Positions 45,419 through 54,837 of a DNA stretch of 64,000 nucleotides are shown here, piece after piece. The first letter of the stretch is position 1. Every line of letters starts with the position of its first letter. Source of the stretch: Promethearchaeota archaeon (GTDB lineage: Archaea; Asgardarchaeota; Lokiarchaeia; Sigyniarchaeales; SOKP01); the NCBI GenBank assembly GCA_019058365.1, contig JAHPZE010000004.1:62001-126000 (forward strand), written 5' to 3'. The notes beneath the pieces were generated by a model. That model was not told the origin of the DNA. It was given only the letters and a program-made list of their open reading frames with translations, and did no database searches. Position numbers and translations under genes: made by a program.

Positions 45419-45706
45419 CATGAAATTCTTTATTTAGAAATTAGAATAGAATTTATAATTAATTCCGGTGGGAATAACGAAAAGACTTTTTTTAATTTTA
45501 AAAAAGCTGCTGGAAGTATGATATTTCAGGGTTATTTCTGGAAATTATCTAATAATAAACCTTATCAATTTCAAATGAATAATGTAAGAGATAACGCAAT
45601 GTATAGCTCAAAAAAAATGAGTCCTCCAAACCTATCACCTGAAATAAGAAAAGAGAAACTGAAAAAAGGTCTTAATATTTTAGAAGAATTTCTTGAATTA
45701 ATTTGA
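45419..45706 (+). pseudogene. Probable gene remnant (96 codons, no start)
   Basis: Open frame from the stop at 45416-45418 to 45706 with protein-like content (INSGGNNEKTFFNFKKAAGSMIFQGYFWKLSNN, NLSPEIRKEKLKKGLNILEEFLEL). The first ATG at 45518 would give 62 aa and would omit the better-looking N-terminal third. No start codon is available farther upstream. An out-of-frame ATG sits at 45420. This fits a decayed or frameshifted gene. No family recognised. Confidence 0.4.
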
Positions 45707-45767
45707 AAGACCGTAGGATAAGCCATTAATTATAAAGGATATGTTTGGTTAGCTTTACAAATAATTA

Positions 45768-45801
45768 GAAATAAAATAAAAAACCTATATAATTTATCCC
45801 C
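45768..45801 (-). terminator. T-rich terminator-like element after the LRR-DUF1963 gene
   Basis: Reading on the minus strand, a GGGGATAAATT stretch is followed by a T-run GGTTTTTTATTTTATTTC about 60 bases after the LRR gene stop. The element matches the actin 3' flank at about 28 of 33 aligned positions, suggesting a common termination signal. Archaeal termination on T tracts is established. Confidence 0.4.
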
Positions 45802-45860
45802 TTTTGACTTTTAGCAAAATTTAAGATGTTCTAAAAACATCGGTTGATGACTTGATAAAT

Positions 45861-48800
45861 TTAAAAACAATCTAAAACAATCTGGACATCATCATAATCG
45901 TTCTTTTTCAAATCTTCTTCTTTAATGTAAAAATGAAGTCTCCCCCCACCACCCCATCTCCAATTAAGTTGCTCATCATCTCCTAATTGAAGAAGATGAA
46001 TTTGATTAAGGAAAAATGGACCCTCTTGAATCATATCAGCATAGCCAAATAATGCATGATTACTAAACATATGATTATATTCTAAAATTTTACTTCGAAT
46101 TTTTGAATAATTTCCATCAAAAATAGATTCTTCATTACAAGTAAACTTATCTCCTTTCATGAAAAGCAACAATTGAATAGAATCGGAGGGTAGATGGATA
46201 TCAGGATAAAAAGAAATATAACATGTAGGAAATGTATAATTTTTGTTTGATGAAGGATTGTGAGTTTTAAGTAAAACCGATTTATCAACGGCATAATATA
46301 TAACCCTCCATGCACCCTTATTTTTCGGATATTCAATTCCCCAATCTTCTTGTAAAGGATCATAAAAGAAGTAAAGAAATCCCGTATGTGAATGAAATTT
46401 ACTACATTCAAAATCTTTTAAATCTTCTAAATTTAATTGCATTAAAAAACTTAAAGGTCGGTTTTTCCAATAAGGCCACTCGAACTCTGGGGGTACATCT
46501 GGATTTCCACCTAATTTTGAAAATCCTATATTCCGCGGTGATTCTTTCCCAACATAAAGTTTATCTATTAATAACCTCCATTTAACTGCACTCATTATTT
46601 CGTCTTCATAACTACTAAGTTTATTTTTTTTTAATATAGCTCGAAATTTTTCTTTCCAATTTTTTTCATTTCCAGAGGTTTTATATTTTGTAATTTTCAT
46701 TAATGCTGTCTTATTTATTAAATCTGAATCACTACCAATTGTTAATTCTACAGGTAAACTATATATATTCATAGGAGGAATCAATAATGAGTGATTACCT
46801 CCTATATCTAGAAATTTTAATGATTTAAGGTTGTTTGTCGATTCAGGAAGTGAAGTTAATTTATTATCAAATAAATCTAATCTTTCAAGTAAATTTAAAT
46901 TACCAATAGTGTCAGGTAGAGATGTTAAATTGCAATGAGTTAAATCGAGGGCATTTAAGTAAACTAAATTTCCAATTGATTCAGGAAGATAAGAAATATT
47001 ACTGTATCCTAACCAAAGTCTTACAACATGGTTGTTTTTAACTTTGTAAGCATTAAACATCTCATCATGATATCCATAATCAATGATTAGTTGTTCATAG
47101 ATTAGAGCTTGTAGATCTTTAAGAGCTTGAGCTTCAGGAATGGGAAGTGTTTTCTGAAAAAAATTAAAAATAAATTTATCTATTCGATTTCCAAATCCGT
47201 GATATTCGTATCCTTTAAGTCTAATACTTGTGAATATCTGTTTTAATAAATCCAATTGTTGATCTGCGAGTAGTTCAAATAAATCTTCGACTGTTAATAG
47301 AGCTAACCAACCATAAACTTTGATATTAACTATCTCATTATAATCTTGACTCTCAATGAAAGTTCTAATTAGTTTTTGAACAGGATGAGATATACTCATA
47401 CCAATTTTTATCATAAATGCTTCAACTAGGTCCCAAGGATTCTCAAATATTTCAGAATGGAAAATTGTGTAATAGAAATTTCTAATAAATTTTATCATTA
47501 AATCTTCAGAAAGTTTAAAAAGATCTTCTTTTTCTAAATAGTGATATAATTTTAGCCATACCAAGCTTTCAATTTGTCTTTTTTCGCTTTTTTTTAATAA
47601 TTCGATAATTATTTGCTTTATAAGTTTAGAATAATTCTCTGGAAAAACAAATCTCTCAAATTCTCGTTTTTGAAGCTTTTTTACAGCTTCAGTAAACATA
47701 TCTACAGAATAAAGTTTATAATCATTCCAGATATCTTCGAAATCTTTTATATCTAAAAAGTGGAATAGCCTATTATTAAATAGAAAAATTATTTCATCAA
47801 GGTTGGATTCCTTTAAAGCATTAATTATATTTTGTTTAATACTTAAGGATTTAAGACTTTTTATCTTATCTAATTGATTTTCTTCTAATCTAATGAATTT
47901 AAGGTTTTTTAATTTAGATTTTAAATCTGGTATAAATAGGAGCTTATTTTTTCTTAAATCAAGTTCACAAAGATTATGCAAATTTCCTATAGAACTAGGA
48001 ATTGTTAAAAGTCGATTAAAATCCAAATGTAATTTTTTAAGCGAACTCAAATTCCCTATTCTATCTGGAAGTTCTTCTATCTCATTAAAACTTAAATCTA
48101 ATATTTGAAGTTTCTTTAAATTCTCAATTGAAGAAGAAATTTTTACAATTCTATTTGTATTCAAATTTAATTCTTCAAGTTTGGTTAAATCACCTATCCA
48201 ATCAGGGAGAATAGAGATTTTGTTTTCACATATATTTAATTTTCTAAGATTTTTCAGATTTTTAACCCATTCCGGTACCTTTTCAATGTTATTCCATCTT
48301 AAACTTAATTCTTCAACCCAAATTAATTCACCTAACCAATCAGGAAAAATTAGACCTATCGTGGCCATAAAAGATAAACTTTTTAGATTTTTTAGATTTT
48401 TAAGTAAATTTGGGATGTTTTTTGTCTTATAACTGTAATCTAAATGTAATTCTTGAAGCCAAGTCAATTTACCGACAATCTCAGGAACCTCTGGAAGTGT
48501 TTCTAAACATAGAGATAAGGATTTAAGTTTTTTTAAATTAATTAATGAATCTGGTAATGCTTCTAATTTTTCATTATGACTTAAATCTAGTATTTTTAAA
48601 TTAACAAGATTTCCTATTGAATCTGGAAGAATCTCGAAATCATATTCTGAGTAGACTTTTAAACTTTCAAGAGATTTAATATAACCTATTTCTTTTGGTA
48701 CTTTTAATCTTCCATAACCCGAACCTACAATTCTGATTGTTAATTCTTTTAAGTCTAAAGATTTTAAATCTTCTTTATCAATAACATCAATACAATCTTC

Positions 48801-49709
48801 ATAGATTAACCAATTTATCATCTCTTCAGCCTCATCGATACTTTTTAATTTTTCTACAGAATATTGTCTTAAAATTTCTTTTGCATGAATCACTCCTCTA
48901 AATTTGAGTTCTTCTAAGAGTCGAACAGCTTCTTCAATACCAGCATTCAAAACTGGTTCATAATTAAAATCTTCAAAAATTTTATTAATTTCTCCTTCAC
49001 TTATGTTTTTAAAGTATCCATTATCTATAAGAAACCAAAAGGACGAAGGCTCTCCCAGTTTTAGTCTTCTAATTTTTTCTTTCTCTATCATCTCTCTAGC
49101 ATCTGGGTCCCCAATTTCATCAAGTTTTACTAGTATAGAATTTACCACTTCAATATTTTTCGATTTAAAAAGTGCGTTTTTTAAATTTGGATTACTATTA
49201 ATGAAAATTTGCTTTATACAATCTGAATCAAGATATAAATCAAAAAAAGTGTCTTTATTGTAAAATTTTTTATAAAGTAAAAAATCAATCAAATGTAAAC
49301 AGCCACTTTTCAATCTTTTCATTAATTCACCCTTTATAACTTTTTGAGCTATTGGATCGCCTGATATCTCTAATTTGTGTAATAATTGGAAAGCATGTTC
49401 CCCATAAATTAATCTTGTATCATAATTGTTTTTTGCCCATGGATTTAAGTTACTACATAATTTTTCATACCAATATTCAGGGATAAATGATCTTCTTTTA
49501 ACTAATCGTCTTTCTTCTTTTTCCTTTTCATCAATTTTTTCGAGAGCATCATCTATAGAATCAACATTATAAGAAGATTTAACTTCATCAATTGAAATAT
49601 CCATATATTTAAAACTACGCATTTTATATTGTTCTTTTTTAATATAAATCACTGGTTTATTATCTTCTAATTTCACAGTAAGAAATTCATTAATATTGCA
49701 TTCCTTCAA
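45861..49709 (-). CDS. Giant leucine-rich-repeat protein with C-terminal DUF1963 domain
   Basis: 1282-aa cytosolic protein. Residues 1-320 are helical with repeated ISGDPIAQKVIKGELMKRLKSG-type units. Residues 325-650 form about 13 LRRs of the plant/bacterial PIRL type (LP.SIGNL..L..LDLS.N.L), with a second small LRR array near 955-1030 after a helical region. The C-terminal 190 residues match a DUF1963/YwqG domain: KLGGNPDVPPEFEWPYWKNRPLSFLMQLNLEDL, GFLYFFYDPLQEDWGIEYP, and LLQLGDDEQLNWRWGGGG. DUF1963 occurs among immunity or housekeeping proteins in bacteria. It probably works as an interaction scaffold. The start is TTG (MKECNINEF); no better start is seen. Confidence 0.85.
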   Translation of the reverse strand: MKECNINEFLTVKLEDNKPVIYIKKEQYKMRSFKYMDISIDEVKSSYNVDSIDDALEKIDEKEKEERRLVKRRSFIPEYWYEKLCSNLNPWAKNNYDTRLIYGEHAFQLLHKLEISGDPIAQKVIKGELMKRLKSGCLHLIDFLLYKKFYNKDTFFDLYLDSDCIKQIFINSNPNLKNALFKSKNIEVVNSILVKLDEIGDPDAREMIEKEKIRRLKLGEPSSFWFLIDNGYFKNISEGEINKIFEDFNYEPVLNAGIEEAVRLLEELKFRGVIHAKEILRQYSVEKLKSIDEAEEMINWLIYEDCIDVIDKEDLKSLDLKELTIRIVGSGYGRLKVPKEIGYIKSLESLKVYSEYDFEILPDSIGNLVNLKILDLSHNEKLEALPDSLINLKKLKSLSLCLETLPEVPEIVGKLTWLQELHLDYSYKTKNIPNLLKNLKNLKSLSFMATIGLIFPDWLGELIWVEELSLRWNNIEKVPEWVKNLKNLRKLNICENKISILPDWIGDLTKLEELNLNTNRIVKISSSIENLKKLQILDLSFNEIEELPDRIGNLSSLKKLHLDFNRLLTIPSSIGNLHNLCELDLRKNKLLFIPDLKSKLKNLKFIRLEENQLDKIKSLKSLSIKQNIINALKESNLDEIIFLFNNRLFHFLDIKDFEDIWNDYKLYSVDMFTEAVKKLQKREFERFVFPENYSKLIKQIIIELLKKSEKRQIESLVWLKLYHYLEKEDLFKLSEDLMIKFIRNFYYTIFHSEIFENPWDLVEAFMIKIGMSISHPVQKLIRTFIESQDYNEIVNIKVYGWLALLTVEDLFELLADQQLDLLKQIFTSIRLKGYEYHGFGNRIDKFIFNFFQKTLPIPEAQALKDLQALIYEQLIIDYGYHDEMFNAYKVKNNHVVRLWLGYSNISYLPESIGNLVYLNALDLTHCNLTSLPDTIGNLNLLERLDLFDNKLTSLPESTNNLKSLKFLDIGGNHSLLIPPMNIYSLPVELTIGSDSDLINKTALMKITKYKTSGNEKNWKEKFRAILKKNKLSSYEDEIMSAVKWRLLIDKLYVGKESPRNIGFSKLGGNPDVPPEFEWPYWKNRPLSFLMQLNLEDLKDFECSKFHSHTGFLYFFYDPLQEDWGIEYPKNKGAWRVIYYAVDKSVLLKTHNPSSNKNYTFPTCYISFYPDIHLPSDSIQLLLFMKGDKFTCNEESIFDGNYSKIRSKILEYNHMFSNHALFGYADMIQEGPFFLNQIHLLQLGDDEQLNWRWGGGGRLHFYIKEEDLKKNDYDDVQIVLDCF

Positions 49710-49964
49710 ATCTAATTCTGACCCTTTTTATATTATAATTCTTGTCTTATAATTGTATATGACACTCAAAATTATAAATTATTTTGATCCTATGAGCCTT
49801 TTTAATTTTTATATTAAGGAGTTTCAAAAACCTCAAAAATGTCCCAAATTTTCATATGTATTGAAGTAAGTTAAATTCTAATTAGTAAAAATACAATAAA
49901 AAAAGAAAAATAAAAAACTTATAAAATTTATTCCCGTTTAATTTGGGTTAATCTTCTTTGCGGA
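49710..49964. other. Intergenic region between actin stop and LRR gene start
   Basis: About 255 bp. The half next to actin (49891-49964) is the 3' flank copied at 43743. The rest is A/T-rich DNA with no ORF over 30 codons. It should carry the promoter of the LRR gene (A/T-rich, 49720-49790). Confidence 0.6.
49891..49935 (-). terminator. Actin gene T-rich terminator
   Basis: On the transcript strand, GGGAATAAAT is followed by a long T/C tract (GTTTTTTATTTTTCTTTTTTT) 30-75 bases after the actin stop. The same sequence is kept with one change in the actin remnant at 43743-43787, so it may be under selection or recently duplicated. Confidence 0.55.
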
Positions 49965-51110
49965 TTAGAAGCATCGGTGAATCACTTGTGGACCCATTTC
50001 CTTGTATTCTCTGCGTGTAACCCACATACGATGGAACGTTTTGAGGGACGAGAGAATGCTTCCACCAATCCATACTGAGTACATACGCTCTGGAGGTGCG
50101 ATAATCTTTACATCAACACTTTCAGGAATTTGCTCCTTAATTTCCTTAGTCAACCTTTCTTTGATACCAGGAAACATTGTGGAACCACCAGAAAGCACGA
50201 TATTGCTGTATAAATCTCTTCGAAGATCAACATCACATTCTGAAATGGCACCTACTATAACATCATCAAGAGGTTCTAATTCTTTACCAATTACACTCGG
50301 ATTAAAGAAACATTCAGGAGCAAGGAATCTTTCGACACCAACATTTATAGTTTCTCCATCAGGAAGCATATAGCTCTTTTCCATCCCAGCTACTTTCTTA
50401 GAAAGCATCATTTCTTTTTCAGGATCAATTGCCACATAGCATAATTTTTCCTTGATATCTCGAACTATTTCTTTTTCTGCTGATGTTGTAAAAGAATATC
50501 CCTTTTGTCGAAGAAGTCTCTGCAAATAGGTTGTAATATCTCGGCCTGCTAGATCGATTCTTTGGATAGCATGGCTTAAGGCGAATCCCTCGAAAATTGG
50601 TACAACGTGGGAAACTCCATCACCAATATCTATAACACATCCGGTAGTACGACCAGAAGCATAAAGACTCAATACTGCTTGCATTGCTACATAAAGAGCA
50701 GGGGTATTGAAAGTCTCAAACATAATTTCAGCCATTTTTTCACGGTTTGGACGTGGATTTAATGGTGCTTCAGTCAAAAGAACCGGGTGTTCACTTGGAT
50801 CGATACGCAAGTCAGTATAAAAAGTGTAGTGCCAGATTTTCTCCATTGCAGTCCAGTCTTCAATGATACCATGTTCAACAGGGAACATTAACTTTAAAAC
50901 GCCCTTTAATTGCATAGCTTCCTCACCAATATAGTACTCCCGAGTATAGTGCTCAACATCAGTCATGATACTTTCATACTTAGGATAACCAATTAGTGTA
51001 GGGAAAACTGACCTTGGTTGATCCTCACCAGCAAATCCATTCTTGGAGATTCCGGTACCATTGTCAACAACCAGGGCTTTTGCATTCAAAAAGCTTTCTT
51101 CCTCTGCCAT
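49965..51110 (-). CDS. Actin (Lokiactin-type)
   Basis: 381-aa true actin with both large domains. Phosphate 1 is [25 protein letters not shown], and the connecting [35 protein letters not shown] follows. Phosphate 2 is [21 protein letters not shown], and [15 protein letters not shown] forms the adenosine site. The tail is [13 protein letters not shown]. The D-loop region matches eukaryotic actin well (YPKYESIM). Filament formation and a membrane-remodelling role are known for this family in Asgard archaea. The start is ATG. Base composition is notably higher in GC than neighbours, expected for a strongly expressed conserved gene. A 460-bp divergent promoter region separates it from an unknown 324-aa gene. 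Confidence 0.98.
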   Translation of the reverse strand: MAEEESFLNAKALVVDNGTGISKNGFAGEDQPRSVFPTLIGYPKYESIMTDVEHYTREYYIGEEAMQLKGVLKLMFPVEHGIIEDWTAMEKIWHYTFYTDLRIDPSEHPVLLTEAPLNPRPNREKMAEIMFETFNTPALYVAMQAVLSLYASGRTTGCVIDIGDGVSHVVPIFEGFALSHAIQRIDLAGRDITTYLQRLLRQKGYSFTTSAEKEIVRDIKEKLCYVAIDPEKEMMLSKKVAGMEKSYMLPDGETINVGVERFLAPECFFNPSVIGKELEPLDDVIVGAISECDVDLRRDLYSNIVLSGGSTMFPGIKERLTKEIKEQIPESVDVKIIAPPERMYSVWIGGSILSSLKTFHRMWVTRREYKEMGPQVIHRCF

Positions 51111-51572
51111 ATTTCTAATTCAGCTCTTAATTTTAATTATTTTTTTTATTCGGTTAATTTCTTCGATTATTTTAATTTAAATATTTTCTTAAAAAACTTA
51201 TTGCTAATTTTTTCTTATTATTTATCTTTAAATTGATAAATTTCAAGATTAAAATTAACATAATAATAAAGAAACTTCTTTATAAATTTTTTGAATACAA
51301 AACAAAAAATCATTATAAATGTATGTAAAATCGCTTTTAAGTATATGTACAAATTTGGTTATTTTTCAGTCGTTTAGAACAACAAATTTCAAGTTCAATT
51401 TCAATTAGTTAATTTTGTCATCGTAGTTTTGAAAACAAAAATAGAAGATATAGTAAATTTTCTACTGAAAAATCGATAATAAACTTATTATTGATGAAAG
51501 ATCTAAATATTACATGATAATAAAGAGGGGTTTCCCATTTTATATAAATTTAGTTAAAAAGTAGTTATAAAT
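51111..51572. promoter_or_regulatory. Long divergent promoter region, actin / unknown 324-aa gene
   Basis: 462 bp without an ORF. A TATA box TTTATATAA at 51538-51546 lies about 30 bases before the plus-strand start, so that transcript is leaderless or nearly so. On the actin side, an A/T-rich stretch at about 51171-51185 (ATTTAAATT) could be its TATA/BRE about 60 bp upstream of the ATG. The long spacing suggests separate or regulated control. Confidence 0.5.
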
Positions 51573-52547
51573 ATGCCTGAAAGTGGAACAATATTATATG
51601 ATTTAAACAAGGTTTTTATTCCTTGTCGAACAGTGTTAGAAATGGAAGCCCTAACTTCTCTTTTTCTAGAATATTATAATTATGATGAAATCAAGGAATT
51701 ACCACAAAGTCAACCATCAAGTGAAAAATTAATAGAAAAATTTCACGTGATAGATTGCGAACCCCTTGAACATATCATTGAATATTTTATCGAAGTCATC
51801 GTAAGTAAACTAAAACCAATTGTTATGTATGCCAGAGAACATCACGATAGATTTAGGATGGGAAATGTGGAGGCATATACAAAGACAAGATTATGTTTAT
51901 TTTTAGCCTTACATCGATTAAAGGTGAAGTTCTTAGTTATTAAGAATTTTATGGATAAATTTAAAGAGAAAAATTTCAACTTAGATGCCTCTGAAGACCA
52001 AAAGTACTTAGGAGCACATACATTTCTTTCTGCTTTTTATGAGTATTATTATGAGAAGAATAAAATGAATCTTAAACTAATGCTATCTTCAAAGAGGATG
52101 TCAGAGAGAGTAAGTGAATTAATGGATACTTCTAAAACTATAACAAATGAAGATATTATCAACGCAATTACTTTTAAAAAGTTCCTCGACGATAAGAATA
52201 GGATCAAATTTATTATGAAAGAGATAAAAGCCTCTTTATTTGTTTGTAGAATAATGTTTGCACAAATGGATGTGTATAATCCCTTTACGATAGCAGGGGA
52301 AGCAATGATTGATGCAGAGGAGATGATGATTAGCCAAGATTTCATTCCAGAATTAATTCCAGCAATCTCACAATGGTATGCTGAAAAACATATGTCGCAA
52401 CTGGAAGATTGTTTTAGAGCCTATGAATTTATGATGCATAGAGTCTTAGAGGGTATAAATTATGCTGTTAAAATAGCTTCGGGAGGACAAATTGACCTTG
52501 AATTAGATAGTGCTATCTATAACACTGGAAATATCTTTGAGCTATAA
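51573..52547 (+). CDS. Unrecognised helical protein next to actin
   Basis: 324-aa protein I do not recognise. It appears nearly all alpha-helical, with EALTSLFLEYYNYDEI, LEHIIEYFIEVIVSKLKPIVMYAREHHDRFRMGN, YLGAHTFLSAFYEYYYEKNK, FIMKEIKASLFVCRIMFAQMDVY and YAEKHMSQLEDCFRAYEFMMHRVLEGINYAV. No signal peptide, membrane segment or metal motif is visible. It shares a divergent promoter region with actin and may therefore be linked to the cytoskeleton; this is an inference from position only. The start is ATG with a TATA box about 30 bp upstream. Confidence 0.85.
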   Translation: MPESGTILYDLNKVFIPCRTVLEMEALTSLFLEYYNYDEIKELPQSQPSSEKLIEKFHVIDCEPLEHIIEYFIEVIVSKLKPIVMYAREHHDRFRMGNVEAYTKTRLCLFLALHRLKVKFLVIKNFMDKFKEKNFNLDASEDQKYLGAHTFLSAFYEYYYEKNKMNLKLMLSSKRMSERVSELMDTSKTITNEDIINAITFKKFLDDKNRIKFIMKEIKASLFVCRIMFAQMDVYNPFTIAGEAMIDAEEMMISQDFIPELIPAISQWYAEKHMSQLEDCFRAYEFMMHRVLEGINYAVKIASGGQIDLELDSAIYNTGNIFEL

Positions 52548-52839
52548 TTTTAAATATCGAACTTAAAAATTGGACTCGAAATATCATATATAACTGAGAC
52601 TTTATTTTTAATTCAATAAAAAAAGGATTAAGAATATTTGTTAACATGAAGACTGAAACATTAGAAATGAAGCGTGAAGTTTGGGAATATTTCAGACAAT
52701 ATAGGCAAGCACCTATAAAAAAACGATATTTAGAAAAACAAAATGCCCTTGATATGAATCTGGTAACAAAGCAATATAAAAAAAGTGATATTTAAAAAAA
52801 AAACGCTTTAATCCAAGTACAACTGAAAATTTTAGAGTT

Positions 52840-53949
52840 CTATTTATTCTTTAAGGTATGTTCTGCCCTTTCAATTTTCTTATTACTCCATTCCTTTACT
52901 TTAGCCAACATTTCCATTTTATTATTTGGTCTATTTAATTCAATTGGTTCTTTTATGTATCCTTTATTTAAGGCATTATTATAAACTTTTTCACCAATTT
53001 TTGTCCTAATTATTGCAGTTGTTAATTTTTCTGGTGAACCAAGACCACCAAAAGAAATATCCGCATAAATATTGGAAAAATCAGGACATGCATAACAAGC
53101 CGGTCGTCCAATGTCGTGTAAATCTGAAAATGGAATGTTCAAATTAGTCCCATTTTTAAAGTATAATATAAGCTCTTCTCGCACGTTCATACTTTCAACA
53201 TCTTCAAATGAAAAATTGAATTTTTTTTCTAGGTTTTTCCTATCTTCATCATTGAATGAGAAGTTCAGATAACAAAACAGACCAAATGTGTACTTAACAA
53301 TATGTGCGGGTAGAATACTTAATTCTTGCATTTTTCTAATTGAATTAATTTGACATGGAGTACCGACAACAGCTACATTTAATAAATCAGAACTCCTGAC
53401 TTTTTTCAACGCTATATTAGAAGCTATGAAGGTATTATATTTTTCTAGTCCCACTACTTGGCTAGAAAAGTCAAAATGAGAACCAGCAGCTTCAATTAAA
53501 TCTTCTTTATTTGTTGCTAAAAATGAAGTGCGATTAAAAGGGCCTTTCCTTTTACAGACAATTGCTCCATCAATTAATTTATTTTCTAATAAATAATTTA
53601 AAATTGCTGTAACCACACCACCATCAGTTGCTCTTTTTCTAATTTCTTCAGAGGAAGCATGACAAGAAGCTATTTTTAGCTGATTTCCTATAGGAGCATC
53701 ATAACTAAATTTTTTATTTAATTGATCATTAAGTACATGAGTTTGAGGACATATAAAATAACAAATACCACACTTAAGGCATTTGTCTTTGTTTATGTAT
53801 TTGGGGGGTCCTGATTCTGACATTTCAATAGCTTTAATTTCACCAGCTGAACAAAAACTAACACACCCACCACATTCTCCACATAATCCTTTTTCATGAA
53901 CTTCTATTATCAAATCCTCAAATGTTTTTGAGACTTTACTAGTAGCCAA
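52840..53949 (-). CDS. FrhB-like F420/ferredoxin oxidoreductase subunit
   Basis: 369-aa flavoprotein-iron-sulfur protein of the FrhB family (F420-reducing hydrogenase beta, FdhB, FqoF). The N-terminal 2[4Fe-4S] region is CGECGGCVSFC near residue 19 and CLKCGICYFICP near 56. The FrhB core contains RKRATDGGVVTAILNYLLENKLIDGAI, VAVVGTPCQINSI, YTFGLFCYLN and CYACPDFSNIYADISFGGLGSP. Family members bind FAD and pass electrons to F420 or a similar acceptor. The start is TTG. It is the last gene of the Hdr operon, 49 bp after the gamma-like subunit, and could be the electron exit to F420. Confidence 0.92.
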   Translation of the reverse strand: MATSKVSKTFEDLIIEVHEKGLCGECGGCVSFCSAGEIKAIEMSESGPPKYINKDKCLKCGICYFICPQTHVLNDQLNKKFSYDAPIGNQLKIASCHASSEEIRKRATDGGVVTAILNYLLENKLIDGAIVCKRKGPFNRTSFLATNKEDLIEAAGSHFDFSSQVVGLEKYNTFIASNIALKKVRSSDLLNVAVVGTPCQINSIRKMQELSILPAHIVKYTFGLFCYLNFSFNDEDRKNLEKKFNFSFEDVESMNVREELILYFKNGTNLNIPFSDLHDIGRPACYACPDFSNIYADISFGGLGSPEKLTTAIIRTKIGEKVYNNALNKGYIKEPIELNRPNNKMEMLAKVKEWSNKKIERAEHTLKNK

Positions 53950-53997
53950 TTTTTTTTCACCTATTATTGGTTAATTTTAAAAATTTATATTTTTTAT

Positions 53998-54837
53998 TTA
54001 ATATTCATTTGGCATTTTTTTAAGTTCAGCAAGAGAAAAGACGGGACCATCAGCGCACACAAATTTATTTCCTATATTACATCTTCCACATTTCCCAATT
54101 CCGCACTTCATTCGCATTTCTAAACTATTTAGGATTTGTTCATCTTTCCAATTTAATTCTTCCATAACTGCGATCGATGTTTTAATCATTATTGGTGGTC
54201 CACAGATAACAGCGACAGCGTTATCAGAACTTGGAGCAACTTTTTTAACTATGGGTGCAACAAATCCTACATCTTCAGTCCATCCTTCTGCTTCACGATC
54301 AATAGTTAAAACTACCTTAATATCATCTCGTTTCTTCCATTCATCTAAAATATCTCGATACAATACTTCTCCAGGATCACGATTTCCATAAATTACTGTT
54401 ATATCACCATAATCTTTTCGATTTTTTTCATCTAGTAAATAAATTACTAGTGATCTTAGAGTTGAGAATGCAAATCCTCCTCCAATGACCACAATATTCT
54501 TGCCTTTCATATCTTCGACTGGCCAACCATTTCCACAAGGACCTCTCACACCTATCGTATCTCCAATTTCACAATTATGAAAACTACTAGTTACGGTTCC
54601 CATCTTTTTAATTGTAAATTTGATAGTACCTTCTTCTGTGGGTGATGAAGCGATCCCTATTGGACATTCTCCTTTCCCTATTAAACTAATTTCGGCAAAT
54701 TGTCCTGGTATATAGTTAAATTTCTCGTAATCTTCTTCCTTTTTAAATTCTAATTCGATAGTTTTAATATCATTTACTTTATTTTCAGAAACTATCGATT
54801 TAACTTTAGTAAGATACGGAATATAAGGATTAGGCAA
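53998..54837 (-). CDS. Sulfhydrogenase gamma-like NAD(P)/FAD oxidoreductase
   Basis: 279-aa ferredoxin-NADP-reductase-type protein. FAD-binding domain: YIPGQFAEISLIGKGECPIGIAS near 45-65. NAD(P) domain: IVVIGGGFAFSTLRSL near 112-126 and GNRDPGEVLYRDIL. The C-terminal [2Fe-2S] set is MKCGIGKCGRCNIGNKFVCADGPVF. This is the HydG/AsrB-like subunit that exchanges electrons with NAD(P)H. The start is TTG overlapping the upstream stop by 8 bases, preceded by AAGGAGGATGAG, so translational coupling is likely. With the 4Fe-4S beta-like subunit upstream it forms the usual NAD(P)-reactive pair. Confidence 0.9.
   Translation of the reverse strand: MPNPYIPYLTKVKSIVSENKVNDIKTIELEFKKEEDYEKFNYIPGQFAEISLIGKGECPIGIASSPTEEGTIKFTIKKMGTVTSSFHNCEIGDTIGVRGPCGNGWPVEDMKGKNIVVIGGGFAFSTLRSLVIYLLDEKNRKDYGDITVIYGNRDPGEVLYRDILDEWKKRDDIKVVLTIDREAEGWTEDVGFVAPIVKKVAPSSDNAVAVICGPPIMIKTSIAVMEELNWKDEQILNSLEMRMKCGIGKCGRCNIGNKFVCADGPVFSLAELKKMPNEY

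Noticed and set aside
52646..52756. 36-codon ATG ORF upstream of the frhB-like terminus region
   Set aside because: Charged and short, with no recognised homology; the more protein-like continuation is in another frame, which requires an unsupported frameshift.
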